Assembly: GCA_038252945.1 (NCBI GenBank)
Contig: JBBSHN010000016.1
Span: 1 to 31,904, forward strand
DNA from: JAUJOE01 sp038252945
Lineage (GTDB): Bacteria > Actinomycetota > Actinomycetes > Propionibacteriales > Nocardioidaceae
Length of the DNA: 31,904 nucleotides
Direction of reading: 5' to 3'
Shown here in pieces: positions 21,985 to 31,529 of this stretch. Numbering within the stretch: the stretch's first letter is position 1; each line of letters begins with the position of its first letter. Both the position numbers and the translations under genes were made by a program. Below the pieces are notes generated by a model, which was not told the DNA's origin, ran no database searches, and saw nothing but the letters and a program-made list of their open reading frames with translations.

Positions 21985-22674
21985 GTGACGCGGCTCCATC
22001 GGATCACGACGCAGTTCGTCTTCTGGCTGGTCCTCGAGACCGCGATCGTCTGGCTCCACGTAGCGGAACACCAGACCTGCGAGTGCTCCGCCCACCAACT
22101 GCCCAACCAGATACAGCCAGATCCACTTCCACGCGAACACCCCGGAGAGGCTCAGCGCGAAGACGACCGCAGGATTGAAGGCAGCTCCGGACACTCCGCC
22201 CACCGCGACGGCGCCGGCGGTGACAGTGAAGCCGATCGCAAGCCCGTAGAAGCTGTTGACCGGGTGGTCATCACTCGTGGCGACGTTGAGCACGACCCAG
22301 GCGAGCGCGAACGTGAAGACCAGCTCCGCCAGCAGTGCAGCAAGCATCACGGGGGTCAGATTGAGTCCGCCCGTAACGGCGTCGAGCTGGCGGCCGAAGA
22401 TTCCCAACGCGACGAGATACGCCACTAGCGCGCCCAGCAGCTGAGCGCCGACGTACGGCCCGAGGTCGCTGGCCGGGAGTCTGCCCCGTACGAAGACCGC
22501 CAACGAGACTGCGGGGTTGTAGTGAGCGCCGGAGATGTGCCCTCCGGCGTACACCAGGGCCATCAGAGCGGCTCCGATACCCAGTGGCGCCAGCGGGCTC
22601 TGGGACAACACCGCACCGAAGATCGCAGTCATGAAAAGCGCGGTACCGATGAACTCCACGAGATACTTGCGCAC
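21982..22674 (-). CDS. Aquaporin/MIP-family channel lacking the selectivity-filter arginine
   Basis: A 230-residue membrane protein with six hydrophobic segments and the two half-helix NPA motifs of the major intrinsic protein family: SGAHYNPAVSLAV (residues 48-60) and SGAAFNPAVVFAL (162-174). These channels pass water, glycerol or small neutral solutes. In typical members the second NPA is followed by Arg, which forms the selectivity filter; here it is Val170. That should widen or alter selectivity, so the solute is uncertain. GTG 22674 is chosen because AAGGAG lies 8 nt upstream. A longer reading frame to 22731 is open but has no better signal. The C-terminal tail is acidic (EPDDRGLEDQPEDEL). 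Confidence 0.9.
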   Translation of the reverse strand: MRKYLVEFIGTALFMTAIFGAVLSQSPLAPLGIGAALMALVYAGGHISGAHYNPAVSLAVFVRGRLPASDLGPYVGAQLLGALVAYLVALGIFGRQLDAVTGGLNLTPVMLAALLAELVFTFALAWVVLNVATSDDHPVNSFYGLAIGFTVTAGAVAVGGVSGAAFNPAVVFALSLSGVFAWKWIWLYLVGQLVGGALAGLVFRYVEPDDRGLEDQPEDELRRDPMEPRH

Positions 22675-22850
22675 GCTTGCCTCTCCTTCGTCGGTGCAGC
22701 TCAGCCTATTGAGCAAACCGCTCGACTGCACACTGTGTAGCGCCTGCGTGACACTGCTGGAAGGGGGGCGCGCCGATTATGCCGCCATCGCATAGGCATC
22801 GCATCGCCTGGAGCAGCACTCGGTTGCCCGGCTCAGCGGCGTTCGATCGT

Positions 22851-22856
22851 TACGGT
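22851..22856 (+). promoter_or_regulatory. -10 box of a probable leaderless transcript (YihY gene)
   Basis: TACGGT ends 7 nt before ATG 22864, and no Shine-Dalgarno sequence is seen in between or just upstream. Confidence 0.5.
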
Positions 22857-22863
22857 AGTCGAC

Positions 22864-23835
22864 ATGGCGTCGGAGACCGCGGAGCCGAAGACGACGTTGG
22901 TGACTCGGTTCCAGGAACTCCGCGAAGCGTCGTGGCGACTGATCACCGCAACGGTTGGAGCGTGCTTACGCCACCGTGTGACCGGGCTTGCCGCCGAGGC
23001 GGCCTTCTTCGCCATCTTGTCGCTGCCTCCCCTCATCTTCGGTCTCGCCGGCAGCATCAGCTATGCCGTCACCAAAGTCGATCCCGGACAAATTCAGCAC
23101 CTTCAGACCGCCGTCATTGACCTCTCCGGGAAAGTGCTGACCCAAAAATCCGTCCACGAGATCGTGCAGCCGACTCTGCGCCAGGTGCTGGAGGGCTCGC
23201 GGTTCGACGTCATTTCCGTCGGCTTCATTCTTTCGCTCTGGTCGGGGTCGCGAGCGCTCAACGTGTTCGTCGACACCATCACGATCATGTACGGCCTGGG
23301 TGGTCGCCGAGGCATCGTGCGCACGCGCATGTTGTCGTTCAGCTTGTACGTCGTCGGTCTGGTCGTTGGCGTGATCGTGCTTCCCCTGGTACTGGCTGGT
23401 CCGCAGCTCGTCGACCAGGTGCTCAACAAGCGCCTGGACTTCGTTAACACGCTGTACTGGCCGACAGTGATCGTGCTGAGCGTCGCATTTCTGACCACCC
23501 TGTTCCATCTGTCGGTGCCCGTGAGGTCGTCGTGGCGGTACGACGTTCCCGGCGCGACTCTCGCGTTCGCGATGTGGGTGCTGGGCAGCTATCTCCTGCG
23601 GCTCATTCTGCAGACAGCCTCCACGTCGATCTACGGCCCGCTCGCGGCTCCCATCGCGGTGCTGCTGTGGTTGTACCTGACCGCCTTGGCGGTGCTCATC
23701 GGAGCTGCGCTGAACGCTGCGTTCGACCGCGTGTGGCCGGAGGCTTCTACCGCGGGCGCGCGGTTGGAGAAGCTGCGGCGGCTCGGGCGTCGTACCGGCA
23801 GCAGTTCCCGCCCGGACGTTGACCCCGCCGCCTAA
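22864..23835 (+). CDS. YihY/BrkB family inner-membrane protein
   Basis: A 323-residue membrane protein with about six membrane segments. Family signatures are GLAAEAAFFAILSLPPLIFG in the first helix, a conserved-type VGFILSLWSGSRALNVFVD, the central IVLPLVLAGP, and PLAAPIAVLLWLYLTALAVLIGAALNA near the end. The older label ribonuclease BN for this family is not supported. It is often proposed to be a transporter or envelope protein; the substrate is unknown. The C-terminal tail is basic and cytoplasmic (ARLEKLRRLGRRTG). It is divergent from the aquaporin-family gene and followed by rsgA on the same strand, which has its own -10 box. Confidence 0.92.
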   Translation: MASETAEPKTTLVTRFQELREASWRLITATVGACLRHRVTGLAAEAAFFAILSLPPLIFGLAGSISYAVTKVDPGQIQHLQTAVIDLSGKVLTQKSVHEIVQPTLRQVLEGSRFDVISVGFILSLWSGSRALNVFVDTITIMYGLGGRRGIVRTRMLSFSLYVVGLVVGVIVLPLVLAGPQLVDQVLNKRLDFVNTLYWPTVIVLSVAFLTTLFHLSVPVRSSWRYDVPGATLAFAMWVLGSYLLRLILQTASTSIYGPLAAPIAVLLWLYLTALAVLIGAALNAAFDRVWPEASTAGARLEKLRRLGRRTGSSSRPDVDPAA

Positions 23836-23960
23836 ACCTCCGCCGACACGCCGCTGAGGGCCCGGTTTCGCCGGCGTGTCGGCCACCGACTGGCGTCTCG
23901 TCGCGGGCGGGAACCTCGTGCTCCAGGGGAAAACCGGGTGCGGACGGTTGCAGGGACGCC

Positions 23961-23966
23961 TAGCCT
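23961..23966 (+). promoter_or_regulatory. -10 box of a probable leaderless transcript (rsgA)
   Basis: TAGCCT ends 7 nt before GTG 23974. It supports this start over other possible ones and fits a leaderless message. Confidence 0.5.
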
Positions 23967-23973
23967 CGGTGCA

Positions 23974-25050
23974 GTGCAGCATCCAGGAACCGATCTCCGC
24001 GCGCTGGGTTGGGACCCGGCGTGGGAGTCCCTTGCGTCGTCGTATGGCGACGACTGCCGTCCCGGCCGGGTGGCTCGAGTCGACCGTGGGCTCTGCACAG
24101 TCATCACCGAAGACGGAGTGGCGCGGGTGACCTGGGGGAGCGACGTGCTCGAAGGCGTGGCGGCCGATCCGCAGGCGTCGCCCTGCACCGGCGACTGGGC
24201 GCTGATCCGGGAGTGGCCCGATGGTCGCGCGACGGTCGAGGCGCTGCTTCCACGTCGTACGGCGATCGTGCGGGCAGAGGCCTCCGGTACGTCGACCGGA
24301 CAGGTGCTGGCGGCCAACGTCGGCGTGGTCGCGATCGTGGTGGCGTTGCACCCGGAACCGAATCTCGGGCGGCTCGAGCGGATGTTGGCGCTGGCCTGGG
24401 AGAGCGGAGCTCAGCCGTTGGTGCTGCTCACGAAGGCGGACTTGGTGGCCGAGGCCGAACTCATCGCGGACGACGTGGAGGCAGCGGCGCCCGGCGTGGA
24501 CGTCATCTGCTGCAGCACCGTGACGGGGGAGGGCATTGACTTAGTGCGCGAGCGGCTTGCCGGTACGGCGACGATGGTCATGCTTGGCATCTCAGGCCAC
24601 GGCAAGTCCTCGCTCACCAATGCGCTGTTGGGTGCCGATGCCCTGACCGTGCGCGCGATCCGCAGCGACGGCAAGGGTCGGCACACCTCGGTACGTCGCG
24701 AGCTGATCGTGATGCCCGCGGGTGGGGCAGTGATCGACACGCCGGGTCTGCGTGGAGTCGGACTGCAAGAAGGGGGCGACGGGATGGCGTCGACGTTCCC
24801 CGACATCACCAGGTTCGCCAGTGAATGCCGCTTTTCAGACTGCCTTCACGACGCAGAGCCTGGCTGCGCAGTGCAGGCGGCCATCGCCGAAGGAGCACTA
24901 GCGGTACGACGCTTGGACAGCTGGCGCAAGCTGCAGCGCGAAGTGGCGTGGATGGCGTCGCGTTCAGACTCCAGGCTTCGCGCAGAGCAGCGGAAGAAGT
25001 GGAAGCGCATCACTATGGCAAATCGCCACAGCGGCCGGGGCGCCCGCTGA
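23974..25050 (+). CDS. rsgA: Ribosome small-subunit-dependent GTPase A
   Basis: A 358-residue circularly permuted GTPase that acts late in 30S ribosome maturation. The N-terminal OB fold (GRVARVDRGLCTVITEDG) is followed by the permuted G motifs in the order G4-G1-G3. These are LLTKADL (residues 151-157), the P-loop GISGHGKSSLTN (205-216) and DTPGLRG (255-261). The C-terminal zinc knuckle is CRFSDCLHDAEPGC, with spacing C-x4-C-x-H-x5-C. All parts are present and of normal length. GTG 23974 is chosen because TAGCCT lies 7 nt before it and the protein then begins with the usual short leader before LRALGWD. The gene ends near a group of imperfect repeats shared with the glgX 3' end. Confidence 0.96.
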   Translation: MQHPGTDLRALGWDPAWESLASSYGDDCRPGRVARVDRGLCTVITEDGVARVTWGSDVLEGVAADPQASPCTGDWALIREWPDGRATVEALLPRRTAIVRAEASGTSTGQVLAANVGVVAIVVALHPEPNLGRLERMLALAWESGAQPLVLLTKADLVAEAELIADDVEAAAPGVDVICCSTVTGEGIDLVRERLAGTATMVMLGISGHGKSSLTNALLGADALTVRAIRSDGKGRHTSVRRELIVMPAGGAVIDTPGLRGVGLQEGGDGMASTFPDITRFASECRFSDCLHDAEPGCAVQAAIAEGALAVRRLDSWRKLQREVAWMASRSDSRLRAEQRKKWKRITMANRHSGRGAR

Positions 25051-25123
25051 CGCTTGCGCCGCCGGCGCAGCACAACCGAACCCGACGCGAAACCCGGCGC
25101 AGCAGGATGACCGAACGCGACGC

Positions 25124-27223
<2,100 letters not shown>

Positions 27224-27255
27224 CGGTCGTCTCCGTCAGCTGGTCGTCCGGACAA

Positions 27256-27295
27256 TCAAAGGTCCCGCCACCCTAGTGGGCGGCGGGACCTTTGA
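27256..27295 (-). terminator. Perfect 14-bp hairpin terminator
   Basis: TCAAAGGTCCCGCC (27256-27269) is the exact complement of GGCGGGACCTTTGA (27282-27295), with a 12-nt loop. It lies 10 nt beyond the stop of the PRC-barrel/DUF2382 gene and upstream of glgX. The stem-flanking A and T runs make it potentially bidirectional. Confidence 0.75.
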
Positions 27296-27304
27296 CTTCA
27301 GGGC

Positions 27305-28084
27305 TTAGCGAGCGGAGTTGCCACCGCTGTGGTCGGCCACATCGCCTTCGACCTCGATCTGCTCCGAACGGACCTCGTCGGTCACAGTCTCCTGCGTGGT
27401 GACTGCCTCCTTGTCGAGGCGGACGCGCTCGACTGGGGTGGCGGTCTTCTCCACCACCGCGCGCTCCTGGGTGAGCGTCACCTCGTGCTCTTCCTCCGAG
27501 ATCGCGGGACCCTCCATGGCGTTGTCCATGTTGGCGTCGGTAATCGGCTCTCGCTCTAGCACCGCACGCTCCTGCGTGAGGGAGACGTTCTCTTCGACCG
27601 GCTGACTCACGACGTACTTGCGGAGTCGAGCCGAGCCGGCAGTCTCCTGCATCTTGCCGACGCGCAACTGTTCCTCCGACCGGGTCATCGCGTTGTCGGT
27701 CTCAGGGCCGGACACGTCGTTGCCCACGACATCGCGAGTCTCAGTGGTCGAGGTGTCGGATCCGACGTTCGCGTAGCTCAGGTTGTAGTACTCGTAGAGG
27801 CGCTGCTCATCCTCGGGGGAGAGGTGGCCGTCCTCGCTCACATTCGGAGCGCTCTTGATGGTGTCCTGGTCGTAGGGGACTGTCAGGCGGTCGCCGGTGT
27901 AGGACGCCTCGGTCAGCGGAACGAAGCTCTCGTTCGAGCCGAAGAGACCTGTGTTCACGGTGACCCAGGCCGGCTGTCCGGTCTGGTCGTCAAGATAAAT
28001 CTGACCGACGGCACCGATCTTTGCCCCGTCAGATCCATAGGCGGTAGAGCCCTGTACCTCATTGATCTGGTCCTGGCCCAGCAT
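27305..28084 (-). CDS. PRC-barrel and DUF2382 domain protein
   Basis: A 259-residue acidic soluble protein. Residues about 1-90 form a PRC-barrel (STAYGSDGAKIGAVGQIYLD, QPAWVTVNTGLFG, FVPLTEASYTGD, LTVPYDQDTIKSAP). Residues about 130-250 form DUF2382, with its typical repeated segments EEQLRVGKM, RLRKYVVSQPVEENVSLTQE and VTLTQERAVVEKTATPVERV. The combination is common in actinobacteria and deinococci and is usually associated with stress conditions; its molecular role is unknown. ATG 28084 follows GAGGAG and is preferred to one six codons upstream. The gene is monocistronic, with a strong terminator behind it. Confidence 0.9.
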   Translation of the reverse strand: MLGQDQINEVQGSTAYGSDGAKIGAVGQIYLDDQTGQPAWVTVNTGLFGSNESFVPLTEASYTGDRLTVPYDQDTIKSAPNVSEDGHLSPEDEQRLYEYYNLSYANVGSDTSTTETRDVVGNDVSGPETDNAMTRSEEQLRVGKMQETAGSARLRKYVVSQPVEENVSLTQERAVLEREPITDANMDNAMEGPAISEEEHEVTLTQERAVVEKTATPVERVRLDKEAVTTQETVTDEVRSEQIEVEGDVADHSGGNSAR

Positions 28085-28203
28085 GTGTTGTCTCCTCTGC
28101 ATAGATGGGACGGATTTTTTGCTGCCGGAAATCGTCGTACCCAGCTCTTGAGGGACGTAACGCTGTAAGCCCAGATTCCTCGGGCAACGAGGCGGCCTTG
28201 GGA

Positions 28204-28209
28204 CATACT
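28204..28209 (+). promoter_or_regulatory. -10-like box before the DUF1697 gene
   Basis: CATACT ends 6 nt before ATG 28216 and no ribosome binding site is present, as at the other leaderless-type starts in this window, although the first base departs from TANNNT. Confidence 0.4.
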
Positions 28210-28215
28210 CCCTAC

Positions 28216-28773
28216 ATGGCGAGTGCCGGGAGCGGCGACCGATGGATCATCTTGCTCCTGCGCGGCATCAATCTGGCAGGCCGGCACCGGGTCGCTATGG
28301 GGGAGTTGCGCTCGATGCTCACCGAAATGGGGTATGCCGACGCCCGAACCCATCTGCAGAGCGGCAACGTTCTACTGCGCAGTTCCCAGGCTCCTGATCG
28401 CGTGGTCCGCACAGTCGGGCGGCAGCTGTCATCGCGCTTCGGGTTCGAGGTGCCCGTCCTAGTGCGCACCGCTGAAGAGATGGACGCCGTGATCGCTCGA
28501 GACCCCTTCGGGGAGTCGGCCACTGATCCGGCCCGCTACGTGGTCACGTTCCTCCCGGTACAGCCGAAACCGTCCGCCTTGGTTGCCGTCGAGGGGGAGG
28601 ACTTCGGCGACGAGAGGTTCGCGGTTCATGGCCGCGAGGTCTATCAGTGGTGCCCAGGAGGGCAGCAGGACAGCCCCATGTTGAAGGCGCTCAACAAGGC
28701 CGCCATCACGACGCCTGGGACCGCGCGGAACTGGCGAACCGTCACCCGGCTGGCCGAGCTGGCAGCCGAGTGA
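28216..28773 (+). CDS. DUF1697 family protein
   Basis: A 185-residue soluble protein matching DUF1697 from end to end. The N-terminal strand WIILLLRGINLAGRHRVAMG is the family hallmark. It is followed by MLTEMGYADARTHLQSGNVLL, then VPVLVRTAEEMDAVIARDPF, RYVVTFL and the C-terminal TARNWRTVTRLAEL. The fold is a pair of alpha/beta ferredoxin-like units; no biochemical role is established that I can name. ATG 28216 is chosen for the family N-terminus and the CATACT box 6 nt upstream. It is divergent from the PRC-barrel gene. Confidence 0.92.
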   Translation: MASAGSGDRWIILLLRGINLAGRHRVAMGELRSMLTEMGYADARTHLQSGNVLLRSSQAPDRVVRTVGRQLSSRFGFEVPVLVRTAEEMDAVIARDPFGESATDPARYVVTFLPVQPKPSALVAVEGEDFGDERFAVHGREVYQWCPGGQQDSPMLKALNKAAITTPGTARNWRTVTRLAELAAE

Positions 28774-28973
28774 CGGCATTCCGCTCCGAGACCTAGGCAG
28801 GCGACGCCTGCACGCGCTCGTCGCCGGCCTGAGGAAAGACTGCGAGATCATCAGCGAAGCGCCAAGGACTGACCCCCCTGGGTAGTGGGAGAACAAGACC
28901 CCGAGTCAGAGCGAGGAAGCCGATCTGCTCGGCCCGGGATGCATGAATCGGCGCACTGGGGTAGTGTGAATCT

Positions 28974-29018
28974 TACTTTGTGTCACCATTTGACTACGCA
29001 AAGTAGATGATGTATCGC
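28974..29018 (+). promoter_or_regulatory. Promoter with an overlapping inverted repeat before the membrane-protein gene
   Basis: TACTTTG (28974-28980) and CAAAGTA (28999-29005) form an inverted repeat with an 18-nt centre. Inside it lies TTGACT (28990-28995), a good -35 box. TATCGC follows after exactly 17 nt (29013-29018) as an imperfect -10. The arrangement suits a repressor that covers the -35 box. The area is AT-rich against its surroundings. Confidence 0.45.
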
Positions 29019-29047
29019 ATGGTCACGTACGAGGGAGGGACACGAAC

Positions 29048-29557
29048 GTGCCGCAGTCTCAATCACAGCTTATCGACAAGTTCGGTTCTCGGGACGACGC
29101 ATCGGAATCGCGAACTCAACTCACGGCCGGCGAGGAGTGGCGCCGATGGGTGACTGTCGGCCTGCTGGTGATCGCGGGGCTCGGCCATGTTCCGGTGATC
29201 GCACCGCATCTTGATGAAGCGCCGTACATGGGCGTCCTCTTCATCCTCTTTACGGTCTTTGCCCTCGCATCCGCCGGAGCGCTGGCCTTTAAACGTTCCG
29301 CGATCCGGTACGCGCTCGTTGGAGGGCTGTGCCTCAGCGCCGTCTGTGTGTATGCCGCGACCCGGCTGGTCGCCTTCCCCATGCTGAGCGAAGACGTCGG
29401 AGCCTGGTGGGAGCCGATGGGGGTTCTGTGTGTCGCGACTGAGATCGGCGCGGCTGTCATAGCAGCGCTTGAAGTTCGGCGCCTCGCCGGCGGTTGGAAC
29501 CCGTTCGCGGACGGCCAGGCACCGCGACGACAAGAGGCGACGTCCGGGTCCGCCTGA
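29048..29557 (+). CDS. Small four-helix membrane protein of unknown function
   Basis: A 169-residue protein starting at GTG 29048 behind GAGGGAGGGA (29031-29040). About 40 polar residues are followed by four membrane helices: VTVGLLVIAGLGHVPVIAP, YMGVLFILFTVFALASAGAL, YALVGGLCLSAVCVYAATRL and MGVLCVATEIGAAVIAALEV. A short polar tail follows. His and Met residues near the outer membrane faces (GLGHVPVIAPHLDE) are typical of small actinobacterial proteins found near metal or redox regulators, but this is only a hint. The upstream inverted repeat suggests regulated expression. The SsgA-like gene follows 113 nt later on the same strand and may be co-transcribed. Confidence 0.75.
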   Translation: MPQSQSQLIDKFGSRDDASESRTQLTAGEEWRRWVTVGLLVIAGLGHVPVIAPHLDEAPYMGVLFILFTVFALASAGALAFKRSAIRYALVGGLCLSAVCVYAATRLVAFPMLSEDVGAWWEPMGVLCVATEIGAAVIAALEVRRLAGGWNPFADGQAPRRQEATSGSA

Positions 29558-29670
29558 TGTCTCGCAAAGGAACCCGGGCTTGCCGTTACGGCCACCGGCC
29601 GGAGAACTCGCGTTACGTCGGCCCTTCCCGCTCGTTAGGCAAGGCGTCATCGCGAGAAAGAGAGCGGCTG

Positions 29671-30102
29671 GTGCAGACCCAACCACTGAGCATCACTCAT
29701 CCATTGACGCTGGAACTGATCGATGCCAGTGGCGCCACCACCGCAGTGAGCGCCGAGCTCACGTACGACGTAATGGATCCCTACGCGGTTTCAGCGCAGT
29801 TCTGCGTGCAACAGGACGCCCGGGCCGAGGACTCGGTCTGTTGGGTCTTTGCGCGTACTCTGCTTGCGGTTGGAATGTACGAACCGGTTGGTGACGGCGA
29901 CGTTCACATCTGGCCGTGCCTGAATGCCCGCGGCGAGGCGGTTACGGTCATCGAGCTGTCGTCACCGGACGGCGAAGCGCTGATGCAAGCGCTCTCCAGT
30001 GAGGTCTGCGGGTTTCTCCGTGAGACTGAAAGTTTGGTGGCGAACGGCGCGGAGGCGACATACCTCGACCTCGACGAGACCATCACCAAGCTGCTGCCCT
30101 AG
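29671..30102 (+). CDS. SsgA-like (SALP) sporulation/cell-division regulator
   Basis: A 143-residue protein matching the SsgA/SsgB family along its length. Recognisable segments are PLTLELIDASG, AELTYDVMDPYAVSAQF, VCWVFARTLLAVGMYEPVGD, GDVHIWPCLNARGEAVTVIE, LSSPDGEALMQAL and FLRETESLVANGAE. In streptomycetes, SALPs guide septum placement and cell-wall remodelling; SsgB recruits FtsZ. The family is found mainly in morphologically complex actinobacteria, so its presence informs on the host. GTG 29671 is chosen because it gives the usual length and N-terminus; the frame is open further upstream but the extension is Arg-rich and not family-like. A weak purine stretch (GAGAAAGAGAG) precedes it. Which SALP subclass it belongs to cannot be told here. 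Confidence 0.88.
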   Translation: MQTQPLSITHPLTLELIDASGATTAVSAELTYDVMDPYAVSAQFCVQQDARAEDSVCWVFARTLLAVGMYEPVGDGDVHIWPCLNARGEAVTVIELSSPDGEALMQALSSEVCGFLRETESLVANGAEATYLDLDETITKLLP

Positions 30103-30126
30103 CGATCCCGAGCCGCGAAGGGCTCG

Positions 30127-30132
30127 TAGGCT
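30127..30132 (+). promoter_or_regulatory. -10 box of a probable leaderless transcript (SRPBCC gene)
   Basis: TAGGCT ends 6 nt before GTG 30139, the same hexamer and spacing as at glyA. Confidence 0.55.
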
Positions 30133-30138
30133 GACCGG

Positions 30139-30567
30139 GTGATCGTTGACCTCGTGCGACAGCGCCAGATGCCCGTCGCCGAAGCGTGGGCGCGGTTGAC
30201 AACATGGAAGCGCCACGGCCAGTACATGCCGCTCACGACGGTGACCGTCAGTGAGCCTGAGACGGCTGTGGGGACCCGCGTCGTGGCGCACACGGGGATC
30301 GGCCGCTTGAGCTTCGATGATCCGATGGAAATAATCGTCTGGCATCCGCCGTCTGATGGCGATCTTGGCCACTGCCGGCTTGTCAAGCGAGGCAACGTCG
30401 TCACCGGATGGGCACAAATCACGGTGACGGCTACTCCTGGCGGCGGTTCCCTCGTGCATTGGCACGAGGAAGCGACGCTGCCCTTTGAGGGACGTCTCCT
30501 GTCCCACCTGGGTTATCCCTTTGGCCGTGCCTTGTTTGGACGTCTGCTCAACCGGCTCCTGAGTTGA
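30139..30567 (+). CDS. SRPBCC (START/polyketide-cyclase-like) family protein
   Basis: A 142-residue protein with the helix-grip pattern: VDLVRQRQMPVAEAWARLTTWKRHGQYMPL at the start, TGIGRLSFDDPMEIIVWHPP in the middle, WAQITVTATPGGGSLVHWHE as paired late strands, and a long C-terminal helix (LSHLGYPFGRALFGRLLNRL). Such proteins bind a small hydrophobic ligand in a cavity; the ligand is unknown. GTG 30139 lies 6 nt behind TAGGCT, indicating a leaderless message. It stands between the SsgA-like gene and the tRNA cluster with no operon partner visible. Confidence 0.85.
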   Translation: MIVDLVRQRQMPVAEAWARLTTWKRHGQYMPLTTVTVSEPETAVGTRVVAHTGIGRLSFDDPMEIIVWHPPSDGDLGHCRLVKRGNVVTGWAQITVTATPGGGSLVHWHEEATLPFEGRLLSHLGYPFGRALFGRLLNRLLS

Positions 30568-30667
30568 CGACCGCGGCCTGGAGACCACGGCACCGGAAGT
30601 CGGGCACCTGGCCTTCAACAGCCAGGAGGTTGCACCGGCCCGTGATCCTTGCGGTCGGCGTTCCACG

Positions 30668-30696
30668 TTGGTCTCTATGGGCGCATCGGCTAGTCT
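30668..30696 (+). promoter_or_regulatory. Promoter of the tRNA cluster
   Basis: TTGGTC (30668-30673) and TAGTCT (30691-30696) are separated by exactly 17 nt, giving a predicted start near 30703, about 25 nt before tRNA-Gly. No other promoter is seen before the three tRNA genes, so they are probably one transcript. Confidence 0.6.
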
Positions 30697-30727
30697 CGTT
30701 GCTCGCACCGTCTCGATGGTGGGGCAC

Positions 30728-30800
30728 GCGGACGTGGCTCAGCTGGTAGAGCATCACCTTGCCAAGGTGAGGGTCGCGGGTTCGAATCCCGTCGTCCGCT
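30728..30800 (+). tRNA. tRNA-Gly (GCC)
   Basis: GCGGACG at the 5' end pairs with CGTCCGC at 30793-30799. The D-arm is GCTCAGCTGGTAGAGC, the anticodon loop is TTGCCAA with anticodon GCC, and the T-arm is GCGGGTTCGAATCCCGT. The discriminator is T; CCA is not encoded. Confidence 0.96.
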
Positions 30801-30830
30801 CGGAGAGGGTCGCTGGCTTACTCATCCAGT

Positions 30831-30901
30831 GGTGGAGTGGCCGAGAGGCGAGGCAACGGACTGCAAATCCGTCTACGAGGGTTCAAATCCCTTCTCCACC
30901 T
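30831..30901 (+). tRNA. tRNA-Cys (GCA)
   Basis: GGTGGAG pairs with CTCCACC (30894-30900). The anticodon loop CTGCAAA carries GCA, and the T-arm is GAGGGTTCAAATCCCTT. The discriminator is T, usual for tRNA-Cys, and CCA is not encoded. It lies 30 nt after tRNA-Gly. Confidence 0.96.
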
Positions 30902-30915
30902 CGAAGACGCAGCAC

Positions 30916-30990
30916 GGGCGATTGGCGCAGCGGTAGCGCGCTTCCCTGACACGGAAGAGGTCACTGGTTCAAACCCAGTATCGCCCACCA
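30916..30990 (+). tRNA. tRNA-Val (GAC) with encoded CCA
   Basis: GGGCGAT pairs with ATCGCCC ending at 30986. The D-arm is GCGCAGCGGTAGCGC, the anticodon loop CTGACAC gives GAC, and the T-arm is ACTGGTTCAAACCCAGT. The discriminator A and CCA are encoded, unlike the two tRNAs before it. The order Gly-Cys-Val is common in actinobacteria. Confidence 0.95.
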
Positions 30991-30997
30991 GCAACAC

Positions 30998-31034
30998 AGC
31001 CCCTTGACCTGCGGAAACGCACTGTCAAGGGGCT
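30998..31034 (+). terminator. Terminator of the tRNA cluster
   Basis: AGCCCCTTGAC (30998-31008) pairs perfectly with GTCAAGGGGCT (31024-31034) around a 15-nt loop and is followed by TCTTC. It lies 8 nt after tRNA-Val. Confidence 0.75.
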
Positions 31035-31117
31035 TCTTCATTGGTTCGCGTGTCCGCTACGTGTCCGATGAATCGCCCGCCGGCCCGCACTCAGCGGGGC
31101 AAACGGAAGGCGGCACC

Positions 31118-31417
31118 ATGACCATCGCTCCAGTCCTCATGCACACACCCCCAGACGACGAACCGGAGTACGAGTTGCAATTTCCGACTGTGCGTGACCG
31201 CGCCAACCGGGTCAGCATCGCCGTGTCCGCCACCGTCAACGGCGTGCTTATTGCCGTCGAGCCAATCGGAGCAGTCAGCGTCGACATTGCGCGCGAGCTC
31301 GCTCGTCAGATCCTCGAAGCCGCGGCATGGGTCGACAGTGGTGGCGAAAGCATGACCACCGCAACCCCGACACTCAGCTCAGAACGCATCGTCCATGACG
31401 CACCCCGCCTGGTGTGA
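31118..31417 (+). CDS. Small hypothetical protein downstream of the tRNA cluster
   Basis: A 99-residue soluble protein starting at ATG 31118 behind GGAAGGCGG. After a Pro-rich start (HTPPDDEPEYELQFP) it has two beta strands (RVSIAVSATVNGVLIAVEPI) and a helix (VSVDIARELARQILEAAAWV). This resembles the C-terminal strand-helix part of small proteins carried by actinobacterial integrative elements, but I cannot assign a family with confidence. It overlaps the next small ORF, and both sit in the zone behind a tRNA gene where such elements commonly integrate. Confidence 0.55.
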   Translation: MTIAPVLMHTPPDDEPEYELQFPTVRDRANRVSIAVSATVNGVLIAVEPIGAVSVDIARELARQILEAAAWVDSGGESMTTATPTLSSERIVHDAPRLV

Positions 31418-31511
31418 CGACCACACTTGGGACGCCGACGAGGACGGCTGGCGCGGATGCAAGTCGGTGGACCTCGGCGAGTGGTCGCTGTACGTCACAG
31501 CCGTCCGTTGA
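31395..31511 (+). CDS. Very small ORF with a PAWC motif (DUF6907-like fragment?)
   Basis: A 38-residue frame begins MTHPAWCDDHTWDADEDGWR and ends GEWSLYVTAVR. The PAWC...H opening is typical of short proteins of actinobacterial mobile elements (DUF6907-like), which are normally longer than 100 residues. It overlaps the preceding gene by 23 nt and its stop abuts a possible start of the MFS gene (TGAGTG). It could be a real micro-protein or a truncated remnant. Confidence 0.4.
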   Translation: MTHPAWCDDHTWDADEDGWRGCKSVDLGEWSLYVTAVR

Positions 31512-31529
31512 GTGCCACACACTTGGCGG

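Noticed and set aside
22864..23835. Ribonuclease BN
   Set aside because: This is an old misassignment for the YihY family; the sequence is a polytopic membrane protein without nuclease motifs.
22966..24351. 461-codon open frame on the minus strand across yihY and rsgA
   Set aside because: It is antisense to two clear genes, very rich in Arg, His and Gln, without a domain, signal or ribosome binding site. It is a high-GC shadow frame.
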